Shown here: one piece after another, positions 1 through 8,973 of the stretch
Layout of the letters: every line of letters begins with the position of its first letter
Position numbering within the stretch: position 1 is the first letter of the stretch
NCBI RefSeq assembly: GCF_016793225.1
Contig: NZ_JAEUMN010000149.1
Location: forward strand, 1-55,371
DNA length: 55,371 bases
Source: Phenylobacterium sp.
Lineage (GTDB): Bacteria; Pseudomonadota; Alphaproteobacteria; Caulobacterales; Caulobacteraceae
Reading direction: 5' to 3'
The notes under the pieces: generated by a model
What the model saw: the letters and a program-made list of their open reading frames with translations, nothing else
Databases searched by the model: none
Told to the model about the DNA's origin: nothing
Position numbers and translations under genes: made by a program

Positions 1-65
1 ACGGACATGACCTTGCCCACAGGCGTCGCCTCCTGGTCCAACGGCGGCGCGGCGCGCGCAGCTCA

Positions 66-118
66 GCGCCGCCCTCTCCCGGCCTCTCCCACGGCGCTGC
101 CGCGCCTGGGAGAGGAGG
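66..118 (+). repeat. Dispersed palindromic repeat, family 2, copy 1
   Basis: A 53-base element that recurs in inverted orientation at 55265-55317 with only two or three differences by eye. Its core is a hairpin with arms CCTCTCCCA and TGGGAGAGG around a GC-rich loop. It lies in non-coding sequence. It resembles REP-like intergenic elements, but I cannot name a family. Confidence 0.8.
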
Positions 119-620
119 AGTGGAACAATATCGGAACATCAGGAGTGGCGGCAAGCCGTTTCAACGCCCGCAACCCGCCCATCTCCGACGTTGGGAGCGT
201 CGCGCAAAGGCGCTGCGGGCTTCAACAGAGATGGCCGAACGGGATGCCGGGCATGCCCGTGCGGCCTGGCTGGTTTTCCGCCCCGCTGCCTGACCGGGCA
301 GGGCGGCGTCGGCCTGCGCCCGCACGCCGATGACGTCCGCGTCCTGCGGCAGGCCGAGTCCCCTGGGGAAGCGCTGATTCTCTTCTGGGGCGAACGAGTG
401 AGTCGGTTCAATGTTTAGTTTAGGCAGAGCGGGACTTAAGGAATCGTCTGAAAGGAGATTGATACACCTTTTGCGCGCAACTACGTCGAACGACGATATG
501 TTGCGACTTGCATCAACAGTAATGTTGGCTCACGAAAATGAGACTTATCGCGCCTTGCCACGACTTTTTCCCGATCTATATTTGACTCGATTTGTCGACC
601 GATGCCGGTTCGGGGCCAGG
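119..620. other. Non-coding stretch with an AT-richer patch
   Basis: I see no convincing gene here. Bases about 410-600 are clearly more AT-rich than the rest of the window and contain many codons rare in the neighbouring genes if read in frame. This may be the promoter region of the XRE gene that follows, or the edge of acquired or decayed DNA. The frame of that gene stays open back to an ATG at 411, but the codon use there argues against translation. Confidence 0.5.
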
Positions 621-896
621 ATGTTCGACTTGACGGGGGAGCAGATCCGCGCGGCGCGGGTCGCGCGGCGATTGGATCAGGCCGAGCTCGCGAAGCGGGC
701 GCGTTTGAGCCTGGAGACCATCAAGCGGATCGAGCGCATCAACGGACCCGTCTCCGTCCAGATGACCACGCTTCGCGCCCTCTTCCGGGCGTTCCAGGAA
801 ATGGGGGTCACGTTCGAGGCATCGTCCGATGCTGAAGGGGTTCGTTGGACGGTGTCCGACGAGTCGTGCACGGGACCGGAGCGGCGAGGCTGCTGA
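621..896 (+). CDS. Small XRE-family HTH transcriptional regulator
   Basis: The 91-residue product begins MFDLTGEQIRAAR and carries a Cro/C1-type helix-turn-helix over roughly residues 3-60: 'RRLDQAELAKRARLS' then 'ETIKRIER'. It matches the known class of very small alphaproteobacterial XRE proteins of 70-100 residues, so I chose the ATG at 621. The frame continues upstream to 411, adding 70 residues, but those codons are AT-rich and unlike the rest. Nothing shows its target. It may be autoregulatory. No partner toxin gene is visible beside it, so an antitoxin role is not supported. Confidence 0.7.
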   Translation: MFDLTGEQIRAARVARRLDQAELAKRARLSLETIKRIERINGPVSVQMTTLRALFRAFQEMGVTFEASSDAEGVRWTVSDESCTGPERRGC

Positions 897-1039
897 GCCT
901 GCGAAGCCTCCGGACGCCGGCGAGGGCCGGGTGGAAGGCGTGCCCAACAAGACCACGGCCGACGTGAAGGCGCATCGTGCTCTTCCGCCAAGGCAGGGGA
1001 CACCTGCCTGGACCAGACCTTCCCAGTCCCACCCCCACC

Positions 1040-1054
1040 GTTCCCATTCCGTTC
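1040..1054 (+). promoter_or_regulatory. Putative LexA (SOS) box
   Basis: The sequence reads GTTC, seven bases, GTTC. This is the direct-repeat operator known for LexA in alphaproteobacteria (GTTC-N7-GTTC). It ends 21 bases before the ATG of a DinG/XPD-type helicase, the kind of gene that is SOS-controlled in E. coli. The match to the consensus and its position are seen; LexA binding is inferred. Confidence 0.7.
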
Positions 1055-1075
1055 CCGGCGATTCTGCGCTAGCCC

Positions 1076-3892
1076 ATGGCGGTGTCCGCTCCGCCGCCTG
1101 CCCTGGCCCTCGCCCCCGCGCTCGTCGTCCTGCCGGGTCCCCGCTGCGCGCTCGCGCCACCTGAGGGCCCGGCTGCCCAGATCCGTCCCCCGGACGCGCG
1201 CGACCTTCTGCAGTCGGCGCCGGTGCTGGTCGCCCACGCGGCGATGACGGCGCGCCGCCTGGGCCTCGCCCCGCCGCCGCGCACGCCCCGCATCTTCGAC
1301 GTCCTGGAGCTCTTCGCCTTCGTGCGGCCCGCGCGCTTCACCGCCCCCAGCGCCGCGGGCCTGGCCCAGGCGCTGGACCTGCCGGCGCCCGCGGGCGGGC
1401 CCGAGCAGGCCGCCAGCCTGCACGCGGCCGCGTGCAGGCTGCTGGCCGAGCTGGCGGCGGCGCCCACGCCCAGCCGCGAGGAGGCGCTGGCGCTCGCCGA
1501 GACCCTGGCGCGGGCCGGCTGGCCGTGGGGCCCGGCGGCCATCGGCGCGCTTCGGTCCCAGCCGGCCGGCAACCAGTTCCGCTCGTCCGGCCTCGACGTC
1601 TGGCAGCGCATCCCCGAGTGGGAGGCCGAGGCGCCGCCCGGCGAGCCGGGCAGCAGGCCCGTGGCGCCCGAGGCGGCCCAGGCGCGGCTGCGTTCGCTGC
1701 TCGAGACCGCCGGCCTCGACGAGGCGCGGCCGGCGCAGCGCGAATACGCCGCCGAGACCGCCCACGTCTTCGCCCCGCGCGAACGGGAGGGCGAGCCCAA
1801 CATGATGCTGGCCGAGGCGGGGACCGGCGTGGGCAAGACCCTGGGCTACCTGGCGCCGGCCTCGCTGTGGGCCGAGGCCAACGGGCCGGCGGTGTGGGTC
1901 TCGACCTACACGCGCGCGCTGCAGCGCCAGATCGAGCGCGAGAGCCGCGCCGTCTACCCCGACGCGGCGGTGCGGGCGAAGAAGGCCGTGGTGCGCAAGG
2001 GGCGCGAGAACTACCTCTGCCTGCTGAATTTCCAGGAGCAGGCGAACGCGGCCCAGATGGGCGTCGGGGTTTCGGGGGGCGGCGACCTGGTGGGCATGGG
2101 GCTGGCGGCCCGGTGGGCGCGGGCCACCCGCGACGGCGACATGACCGGCGGCGACTTCCCGGCCTGGCTGCCGACGCTGTTCGCCACGCCGCCCGCGGCC
2201 CAGGCCTCGCCCGCCAACCTGGTGGACCGGCGGGGCGAGTGCGTCCACGCCGGCTGCCCGCACTACCGCGCCTGCTTCGTGGAGAAGGCGATCCGCGGCA
2301 GCCGGCGCGCGGACCTGGTGATCGCCAACCACGCGCTGGTGCTGAGCCAGGCGGCGTTCGACGGGGCGCGGGCGGCGCGCGGGTCCAAGGGCGACGCCGA
2401 GACGACGCACCTGAAGCGCATCGTATTCGATGAGGGGCACCACCTGTTCGACGCGGCCGACTCGGCGTTCTCGGCGGCGCTGTCGGGGCAGGAGGCGGCC
2501 GAGCTGCGGCGCTGGATCCGGGGGCCGGAGGGCCGGGGACGGCGCGGGCGGGGCCTGGAGAACCGGCTGCTCGACATCCTGGGCGACCGGGAGGACGCGC
2601 GCGAGGCGCTGGCGCGGTGCATCGGGGCGGCCTCGGCGCTGCCGGGGGAGGGCTGGAGCGGCCGGATCGCGCCGCCGACCGGGGAGGTGAACCCGCTGGG
2701 GCCGGTGGAGGCGTTCCTGGTGGCGGTGCTGGAGCAGCTGCGCGCGCGGGCGGCGCCGTCCGAGGTGGGCATGGAGTGCCAGGCGCGGCCGGCGCTGGAC
2801 CTGGTGCGCGACACGGCGCGCGAGGCGGCCGCGGCGCTGGCGGCCGTGGAGGCGCCGCTGCTGGCGCTGGCCCGGGCGCTGGAGGACGTCATGGACGCCG
2901 AGGCCGAGACGCTGTCCGCCTCCGAGCGCGCGCGCATCGAAGGCGCCCTCCGGGGCCTCGACCGCCGCGCCCGCATGCAGCTGCCCGCCTGGCGCGCCAT
3001 GCTGCAGGCCATCGACGAGGGCGCCGAGGACGACCCCGACTTCGTCGACTGGTTCGACGCCCACTTCATGTTCGGCCGCGTCGTCGACGCCGCCTGCCGC
3101 CGCCACTGGATCGACCCCACCGAGCCCCTGACCAACGCCGTGATCGCGCCTGCGCACGGCGTGCTGGTCACCTCCGCCACGCTGGCCGACCCGACGCTCG
3201 AGGACCCCTTCGCCCTGGCCGAGATGCGCACCGGCGCCGCGCGCCTGCCCGAGCGCCCGAAGACGCTCAAGGTGGGCTCGCCGTTCGACTACGCCGCCAA
3301 CGCCCGCGCCCTCGTCGTCACCGACGTGAGCAAGGACGACGCCCGCCAGATCGCCGCGGCCATGCGCGAGCTGTTCCTGGCCGCGGGCGGCGGCGGCCTC
3401 GGCCTGTTCACCGCCATTCGCCGCCTGCGCGCCGTGCACGAGCGGATCGCGGCCCCGCTGGCCGATCGCGGCCTCGCCCTCTACGCCCAGCACGTGGACC
3501 CCCTCGAGGTAGGCGCGCTGGTCGACATCTTCCGCGCCGAGGAGGATGCCTGCCTGCTGGGCACCGACGCGGTGCGCGACGGGGTCGACGTGCCGGGCCG
3601 CAGTCTGCGCCTGCTGGTCTTCGATCGCATCCCCTGGCCGCGCCCCGACATCCTGCACAAGGCCCGCCGCGCCCGCTTCGGCAACAAGAGCTACGACGAC
3701 GCCATCGCCCGCGCCCGCATCGCGCAGGCTTTCGGAAGGCTCATCCGCAGGGCCGACGACCGGGGCTGCTTCGTCATGCTGGACGCGAGTTCGCCGACGC
3801 GGCTGTTCTCCGGCCTCCCCGAAGGGGTCGAGCTGAAGCGGGTGACCCTGGTGGAAGCGATCGAGACCGTCGGAGCCTTCCTGGCTGCTTAG
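1076..3892 (+). CDS. ATP-dependent DNA helicase, DinG/XPD (Rad3) family
   Basis: A superfamily 2 helicase of 938 residues that would unwind DNA 5'-3' using ATP, probably in repair or in resolving blocked forks. Walker A is at 246-255 (AEAGTGVGKT) and the Walker B DEGH is at 452-455. Four Cys suited to an Fe-S cluster lie between them (NYLC, then ECVHAGC and RAC), as in DinG/XPD. The C-terminal part has 'LVTSATL' and 'QAFGRLIRR', typical of motifs III and VI. The first ~240 residues resemble the N-terminal extension of alphaproteobacterial relatives and have no clear nuclease motif. An SOS box immediately upstream suggests DNA-damage control. It could be annotated dinG, but orthology to E. coli DinG is uncertain. 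Confidence 0.93.
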   Translation: MAVSAPPPALALAPALVVLPGPRCALAPPEGPAAQIRPPDARDLLQSAPVLVAHAAMTARRLGLAPPPRTPRIFDVLELFAFVRPARFTAPSAAGLAQALDLPAPAGGPEQAASLHAAACRLLAELAAAPTPSREEALALAETLARAGWPWGPAAIGALRSQPAGNQFRSSGLDVWQRIPEWEAEAPPGEPGSRPVAPEAAQARLRSLLETAGLDEARPAQREYAAETAHVFAPREREGEPNMMLAEAGTGVGKTLGYLAPASLWAEANGPAVWVSTYTRALQRQIERESRAVYPDAAVRAKKAVVRKGRENYLCLLNFQEQANAAQMGVGVSGGGDLVGMGLAARWARATRDGDMTGGDFPAWLPTLFATPPAAQASPANLVDRRGECVHAGCPHYRACFVEKAIRGSRRADLVIANHALVLSQAAFDGARAARGSKGDAETTHLKRIVFDEGHHLFDAADSAFSAALSGQEAAELRRWIRGPEGRGRRGRGLENRLLDILGDREDAREALARCIGAASALPGEGWSGRIAPPTGEVNPLGPVEAFLVAVLEQLRARAAPSEVGMECQARPALDLVRDTAREAAAALAAVEAPLLALARALEDVMDAEAETLSASERARIEGALRGLDRRARMQLPAWRAMLQAIDEGAEDDPDFVDWFDAHFMFGRVVDAACRRHWIDPTEPLTNAVIAPAHGVLVTSATLADPTLEDPFALAEMRTGAARLPERPKTLKVGSPFDYAANARALVVTDVSKDDARQIAAAMRELFLAAGGGGLGLFTAIRRLRAVHERIAAPLADRGLALYAQHVDPLEVGALVDIFRAEEDACLLGTDAVRDGVDVPGRSLRLLVFDRIPWPRPDILHKARRARFGNKSYDDAIARARIAQAFGRLIRRADDRGCFVMLDASSPTRLFSGLPEGVELKRVTLVEAIETVGAFLAA

Positions 3893-3983
3893 CCGCGCGC
3901 CATCTGTCAAGCAATCTGTTCGCTTAATGTTCTTGCCGTGCGCTGCGTGCTAAGGCCGAGCTTTCAATCTGGAGGCGTGTGCC

Positions 3984-5570
3984 GTGTTTCGCAGTTTCCT
4001 GACCGCGCTGGTCGCTGGGCTCTTGGCGGTCGCCGGACCTGTGGCGGCAGACGAGAGCGCACTCAACAAGGAGGGCTTCTGGACGGTCGGCCGCGGAGAG
4101 AGCGACAGCACCAGCTGCCTGGCCACCTTGGAGACCGAGTCCGGCGAGGTGTTCATGCTGCACGCGGAAAACGGAGCTCTCGCGCTCGCCGTGGGTGGAA
4201 AGCGGCCGCTCAAGGGCCGACGGGCGGCGTTCTCGACTGAAGCCTATAGTTTCTCATTCACGCCGGCCTTCGGCCGCGGCGGCGTACTGGTGAGCGAAGA
4301 GGAGATGAACGAGAGCTCCATCGCGGCGCTGCGGCTGGCCCGCGAGATCGCCGTCAAGCTCGATGGCCGCGTAGTGTTCAGCGCCGATGTGGAGAACACC
4401 GGGCTCGAGGGCGCGCTCGACGCCGTCATCGCGTGTTCGAAGGGCCAGCAGGGGTGGTGGGGGGCCGGCGTGGCCTCGCCTGCGACCGCGGACGTGCGGG
4501 GGGCGCTCAATCCCGAGGGCTTCTGGCGGGTTCGCGCCAACGCGGAGGAGGAGTCCTGCACCGCCTACGCCGCCATGAAGGGTGGACCCGCGATCGTCCT
4601 GGTGACGACCAAGGAGGGCACCTCCTTCGGGGTCAGCGCCAACAAGACCCTCAAGCAGGGCCGAAAGGGACTCTTCTCGACCGAGGCCTATGCTTTCGAC
4701 TTCGAGCCGTCCTATGACGACAACTACCTCTACCTTGACGGTCCTATTGGCCAGAAAGCGCTGGCGGCGCTCCGGCTTGCGCGGGTGCTGCGTATCTCCG
4801 TGGATGGACGGCGGATCGCAGATATGACGCTGGAGGGCTCCGGCGTGGATGGCGTGCTCGACGCTCTGGTCGACTGTGCGTCCGGTCAAGACGGATGGTG
4901 GGGGCCGGGTCTCGGTTCCGAGGGCGCGGGCGCCGCCGGGAGCTCGGAGGACGATGCCGGCGACGGCAGCGGTACGGGGTTCTTCATCTCGGCCGACGGG
5001 CTCGCCATGACGGCGGCCCACGTCGTCGCGAACTGCAAGGCGGTCGAATCTCCGCGTTGGGGCGCCGTCAAAGTCGTCGCGCTCGACAAGCGGGCCGACC
5101 TCGCCATCCTGAAGACGTCGACTGCGGGTGGACAGTTCCTCATGCTGCGCGATCGCGGTCCGCGGCTCGGAGAGTCGCTCACCGCGGGCGGCTATCCGCT
5201 GGGCGGCCTCATCGGGTCAGGCCTGAAGATCACCACGGGCGTCGTGAGCGGCCTGAGCGGCCCCGAAGGCGACCGCAGCCTCATCCAGATCTCGGCCCAG
5301 ATTCAGCCAGGCAACAGCGGTGGCCCCGTGGTCGATGCGAACGGGCGGCTGATCGGCGTGACGGTGTCCAAGCTAGATGAGGTAACCCTCGTGCGAGCCA
5401 CCGGCGAGTTCCCGCAGAACATCAACTTCGCGGTCCCCGTGACCCTGCTGCAGGCCTTCCTGGATGAGAACGGGGTGGCCTACAGGACGGTGGGCGGCGC
5501 AGGCGCCCCGAACGCTCCCGCGGCCGCGCCCCTGACGAGTGTCACCTTCAGCCTGATCTGCCGGCGCTGA
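3984..5570 (+). CDS. Secreted trypsin-like serine protease with a duplicated N-terminal module
   Basis: The start is GTG at 3984 with a good GGAGG site 8 bases upstream. Residues 1-22 form a signal peptide ending in VAA, so the enzyme is exported, probably to the periplasm. The C-terminal ~210 residues are an S1C/HtrA-like protease with triad His346 (TAAHVV), Asp372 (ADLAIL) and Ser445 (GNSGGP). No PDZ domain follows, unlike DegP. Residues ~26-160 and ~174-309 are two copies of one unknown module, each starting AL-N-x-EGFW and ending with a Cys and a GWWG motif. The module may bind substrate or a surface. The partner and substrate are unknown. Confidence 0.88.
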   Translation: MFRSFLTALVAGLLAVAGPVAADESALNKEGFWTVGRGESDSTSCLATLETESGEVFMLHAENGALALAVGGKRPLKGRRAAFSTEAYSFSFTPAFGRGGVLVSEEEMNESSIAALRLAREIAVKLDGRVVFSADVENTGLEGALDAVIACSKGQQGWWGAGVASPATADVRGALNPEGFWRVRANAEEESCTAYAAMKGGPAIVLVTTKEGTSFGVSANKTLKQGRKGLFSTEAYAFDFEPSYDDNYLYLDGPIGQKALAALRLARVLRISVDGRRIADMTLEGSGVDGVLDALVDCASGQDGWWGPGLGSEGAGAAGSSEDDAGDGSGTGFFISADGLAMTAAHVVANCKAVESPRWGAVKVVALDKRADLAILKTSTAGGQFLMLRDRGPRLGESLTAGGYPLGGLIGSGLKITTGVVSGLSGPEGDRSLIQISAQIQPGNSGGPVVDANGRLIGVTVSKLDEVTLVRATGEFPQNINFAVPVTLLQAFLDENGVAYRTVGGAGAPNAPAAAPLTSVTFSLICRR

Positions 5571-5640
5571 ACATCGATCGACCGGGGGCGTCCTGCGCGC
5601 CCTCGTCTCAGTTCGGGGTTGGCAGAGGTGTCCGGGGGCG

Positions 5641-5892
5641 TCAGCCGCCGCGCTGGCGCATCGCCGCCATCGCGGCCTCGAGCTCGGCGGCGGTGACCTT
5701 GCCGTCCTTGTTCGCGTCGATCAGGTCGAACCGGTCGGCCTGCCGCCCCGCCGCCGTCCATTCCGCCTTGTCGACCGCGCCGTCGCCGTTCGTGTCCCAG
5801 CGCTTGATGAGGTCGGCCGGGGCCGGCATCTGCGCCTGTGCTGCGCCCGCGGCAGCCAGAAGGGCGGCAGCGGCGAGGATCGTGTTGCGCAT
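5641..5892 (-). CDS. Exported EF-hand calcium-binding protein
   Basis: An 83-residue protein with an N-terminal signal peptide (cleavage near AAQA, residue ~20) and two canonical EF-hand loops, DTNGDGAVDKAEW and DANKDGKVTAAEL. Both keep the acidic or oxygen-bearing residues at loop positions 1, 3, 5 and 12. It probably binds Ca2+ in the periplasm as a buffer or small regulator. It stands alone between the convergent protease gene and the tyrA-like gene. Small EF-hand proteins of this kind are common in Caulobacterales and sphingomonads; no specific function is known to me. Confidence 0.88.
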   Translation of the reverse strand: MRNTILAAAALLAAAGAAQAQMPAPADLIKRWDTNGDGAVDKAEWTAAGRQADRFDLIDANKDGKVTAAELEAAMAAMRQRGG

Positions 5893-5964
5893 CGAGTGTC
5901 TCCAGCTTGTGTCGCCGGATCTCGCGCCACGCCCATTGCGGCCGTGTTTCGCGATTGTGGCGCT

Positions 5965-6900
5965 TCAGTGCTTCCCGCGGTCGCGCCCGAAGTTGGGCTC
6001 GGCGCTTTCCTGCCCCATGGCGACGATGCCGCGGCGGATCTCGCGGGTGCGGCTGAACAGGTCGAACAGCTTGTCGCCTTCACCCCAGCGGATGGCGCGC
6101 GACAGCGCCTGCAGGTCCTCGGTGAACCGCCCCAGCACCTCGAGGACCGCGTCCTTGTTGGTCAGGAACACGTCGCGCCACATGGTGGGGTCCGACGCGG
6201 CGATGCGGGTGAAATCGCGGAAGCCCCCGGCGGAGTACTTCATCACCTCAGCCTCGGCGACGCCCTCGAGATCGTGAGCCGTGCCCACGATGTTGTAGGC
6301 GATCAGGTGGGGAAGGTGGCTCGTGATGGCCAGGACCAGGTCGTGGTGCTTGACCTCCATCTCCTCCACCCGGGCGCCGAGCGCCGTCCAGAAGCGGCTG
6401 AGCCGGTCAACGGCCGAGCGATAGGCCGCATCGTCGCGCTCCTGCGGCGTCAGGATCGTCCAGCGGTTCTGGAACAGCTCGGCAAAGCCGGCGTCGGGGC
6501 CGGACTGCTCGGTTCCGGCGATGGGGTGGCCGGGTACGATGAAGACGCTTTCGGGACACGCCGCGGCGAGGGCGTCCGCCACATGCGTCTTCACCGAACC
6601 CACGTCGGTCACCGTGGCGCCCGGCTTCAGTCCGGGCGCCGCTGCGCGCGCGGCCGCCTCCATCGACATCACCGGGACAGCGAACACCACCAGGTCGGCG
6701 TCGCGCACCGCCTCGGCCGCGTCGGACGTGACCACGTCGCCGAGCCCCAGCTCCAGGATCCGCGCCCGCGCGGCGTCCGAGGTTTCGGCGATGGAGATCT
6801 CGCCGACCGCTCCGCCGGCCTCGCGCGCGGCGCGCGCCACAGATGAGCCGATGAGGCCGCAGCCGATCACCGCCATCTTCGCGTAGATCGGCTCGTTCAT
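5965..6900 (-). CDS. tyrA: Prephenate/arogenate dehydrogenase
   Basis: Oxidatively decarboxylates prephenate (or arogenate) with NAD(P)+ in tyrosine synthesis, in the cytosol. The 311-residue product has an N-terminal Rossmann motif, AVIGCGLIGSSVARA (residues ~10-24), and the family's 'DVGSVK' and 'GHPIAGTEQSG' signatures. The length fits TyrA/TyrC enzymes without a chorismate mutase domain. That activity is supplied by the upstream gene of the same operon (8070-8876). It begins 3 bases after the aminotransferase stop, so translation is probably coupled. Substrate preference between prephenate and arogenate cannot be read from the sequence. Confidence 0.95.
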   Translation of the reverse strand: MNEPIYAKMAVIGCGLIGSSVARAAREAGGAVGEISIAETSDAARARILELGLGDVVTSDAAEAVRDADLVVFAVPVMSMEAAARAAAPGLKPGATVTDVGSVKTHVADALAAACPESVFIVPGHPIAGTEQSGPDAGFAELFQNRWTILTPQERDDAAYRSAVDRLSRFWTALGARVEEMEVKHHDLVLAITSHLPHLIAYNIVGTAHDLEGVAEAEVMKYSAGGFRDFTRIAASDPTMWRDVFLTNKDAVLEVLGRFTEDLQALSRAIRWGEGDKLFDLFSRTREIRRGIVAMGQESAEPNFGRDRGKH

Positions 6901-6903
6901 TCC

Positions 6904-8034
6904 TCAGCCCTTGATGAAGTCGGTCAGCGCCTCGACCAGCGCGCGGTTGTGCGCCTCGAGACCGATCGTGATCCGCAGGTGATCCGGCATCCCGTAGTTC
7001 AGGAGCCGGCGCGTCAGCAGGCCGCGCGCACTGAGGAAGGCGTCGGCGTCCGCGGCGGTCCGCCCCGGCCGGTCAGGGAACCCCACGAGCACGAAGTTGG
7101 CCGCCGACGGCCCGACGACCTCGAATCCGAGGCCGCCCAGCTGCTGGGTCAGCCACGCGCGCCACTGGTCGACGTGAGCGATCGACCGCGCCTGGAACTC
7201 GGTATCCTTCAGCGCCTCGACGGCGGCGAGCTGCGCGGGGATCGACACATTGAACGGGAGCCGGATCCGATCCACCGCCGCAGCGATCGCGGCCGGCGCA
7301 TAGCCCCACCCCACACGCAACGCGGCCAGCCCGTGCAGCTTCGAGAAGGTGTGCGTCACCACCACGTTCTCGGACGTCCGCGCATAGTCGAGGCCGTCGT
7401 CGAAGGCCGGATCGTTGGCAAACTCGCTGTAGGCCCCGTCCAGCACCAGCACCACGCTGGGCGGCAGGCGCTCATGCAGCCGCCGCACCTCGCCGAACGG
7501 GATCCACGTGCCGGTGGGGTTGCCGGGGTTGGCGAGGAAGACGAGCCGTGTCCGTCCGTCCACGCACTTCAGGATCTCGTCGACGTCGATCCGGTAGCCC
7601 GGTTCGCGGGCGCTGCGGACCTCGGCCTGGCACGCGCGGGCCCCGATCGCGAAGGCCGCGAACGCGTACTCGCCCTGCACGATGTTGTCGCCCGGCTCGA
7701 GGAAGGTCTGGTTGAGCAGCGCGAAGACCTCGTCCGACCCGCACCCGAAGATCAGCCGTTCGGGTTCGAGACGGTAGTGTTCCGCGATGGCGTCGCGCAC
7801 GATCGTCGTGCGGCTGTCCGGGTAGACGTGGAGCTGGGTCGCCGCGGAAACATAGACCTCGCGGGCCTTCTCGCTCGAGCCGAGGACATTCTCGTTCGCG
7901 CTGAGCTTGACCGCTTCCACGCCGCTGTCGGCCTTGGCCTTGCCGGGGACATAGGCGTGGATCTCCATGATCCCGGGCTTGGGCAGCGGGCGGGCGGCGC
8001 GGGCCCGATCATCGGGTTCGGACGTATGGGTCAT
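6904..8034 (-). CDS. hisC: Histidinol-phosphate / aromatic aminotransferase, HisC-like
   Basis: A PLP-dependent class I/II aminotransferase of 376 residues. The start is the ATG giving MTHTSEPDDRA, because longer readings run into the next gene. 'KLSANENVLG', 'FLANPGNPTGTWIP' and the PLP-lysine segment 'THTFSKLHGLAALRVG' are HisC hallmarks. Sitting between a chorismate mutase and prephenate dehydrogenase, it probably transaminates aromatic keto acids (phenylpyruvate, 4-hydroxyphenylpyruvate or prephenate) in vivo, perhaps also imidazole-acetol phosphate. A dedicated hisC may exist elsewhere in the genome. Confidence 0.92.
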   Translation of the reverse strand: MTHTSEPDDRARAARPLPKPGIMEIHAYVPGKAKADSGVEAVKLSANENVLGSSEKAREVYVSAATQLHVYPDSRTTIVRDAIAEHYRLEPERLIFGCGSDEVFALLNQTFLEPGDNIVQGEYAFAAFAIGARACQAEVRSAREPGYRIDVDEILKCVDGRTRLVFLANPGNPTGTWIPFGEVRRLHERLPPSVVLVLDGAYSEFANDPAFDDGLDYARTSENVVVTHTFSKLHGLAALRVGWGYAPAAIAAAVDRIRLPFNVSIPAQLAAVEALKDTEFQARSIAHVDQWRAWLTQQLGGLGFEVVGPSAANFVLVGFPDRPGRTAADADAFLSARGLLTRRLLNYGMPDHLRITIGLEAHNRALVEALTDFIKG

Positions 8035-8069
8035 GGGGGTTCGTTTCAGATGAAACCAATCCGGACGCT

Positions 8070-8876
8070 CTACACGTCCAGCGGCGCTGGCGCAGCCCCA
8101 ATCACGCCTGCCAGGCGCCCCGGCGCGCGGGCGAGCCGCGCATCCTCGGCCTGATAGAAGCCTGCCAGTCCGAACAGCTTCAGACCGCCCGCCTCGGCCA
8201 GCAGCTCGGCCGCAACCCCATCGCGTGAAAGGGCGTCGATGACGGCGTCGGCTGCGCCCGCGGCATCGGTGACCCAGAAGGTCACGTCCTCGCCGGTGGG
8301 CTCCACGGCGACCTCGGCCACGGCGAGCGCCGACAGGGGACCCCAGGCGCCCAGGCACGGCAGGGCGGCGAAGACCCTCAGGCGGGGTTCGGCGAGCAGC
8401 CGGCCCCACCAGGCGCTGTCGGCCGTGAGCGCGCAGATCCCGACGCCGCCGCGGGTGCGCGCCGCGGCGACCGCGTCCTCGGCCTTGGCGACCTGCACCA
8501 TGGGAGGCGCGGCGCCGAACCTGTGACGCGCCAGCTCGACGGCGCGGCCCGGATCCTTCCCACCCCAGACCGAAAGATGGAACGGGCCCTGCGAGGCCAG
8601 GCTGTCGCCGATCAGCTCGCGCCATATGCGCACGATCAGCGCCGGACTGGCGGCCCGCCGCTCGGTGGCGATGAGCCGCCGCAGGATCGCCGCCTCGCGG
8701 CCGGGTCGAAGCCCGAACTTGTCGCCGTCGCCGGCCGCGCGCTTGGCCTCGGCGACCACCCGGGCGAGCGCAGCCCGCTCGTCGATGAGGCGCAGAAGCT
8801 CAGTGTCCAGCGCGTCGATGCGCTGGCGCACGGCCTCCAATGAGGGCGGCTGAGCCGCCGACTTCGCCTCGGACAT
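8070..8876 (-). CDS. Chorismate mutase (AroQ type) with a C-terminal domain of unclear role
   Basis: The N-terminal ~90 residues form an AroQ chorismate mutase: 'VRQRIDALDTELLRLIDERAAL' with the expected Arg, Lys and Glu positions, converting chorismate to prephenate. The remaining ~165 residues look like a diverged relative of the prephenate dehydratase half of P-proteins, but I see no TRF catalytic motif and no clear ACT signature, so dehydratase activity is doubtful. The ATG at 8876 (MSEAKSAAQPP) is preferred over a longer frame with low-quality N-terminal sequence. It heads the operon with the aminotransferase and tyrA genes, leading to tyrosine and probably phenylalanine. Confidence 0.85.
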   Translation of the reverse strand: MSEAKSAAQPPSLEAVRQRIDALDTELLRLIDERAALARVVAEAKRAAGDGDKFGLRPGREAAILRRLIATERRAASPALIVRIWRELIGDSLASQGPFHLSVWGGKDPGRAVELARHRFGAAPPMVQVAKAEDAVAAARTRGGVGICALTADSAWWGRLLAEPRLRVFAALPCLGAWGPLSALAVAEVAVEPTGEDVTFWVTDAAGAADAVIDALSRDGVAAELLAEAGGLKLFGLAGFYQAEDARLARAPGRLAGVIGAAPAPLDV

Positions 8877-8973
8877 AATCCAACCCCGAAACAGCAGCCC
8901 GCGACCTATGTCATTGCGGACGCCCGTGCAATAGCGGCGCCCAGAGCAAGAAAGTTGCAGTTGTAACGGGGCT

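Noticed and set aside
411-620. N-terminal extension of the XRE protein to 411
   Set aside because: Codon use differs sharply from the HTH part and the shorter protein matches the family length. Kept only as a possibility.
677-3910. 1077-residue open frame on the minus strand opposite the helicase gene
   Set aside because: Shadow of the GC-rich helicase gene: low-complexity Arg/Gly/Ala-rich product with no recognisable motif, fully antisense to a clear gene.
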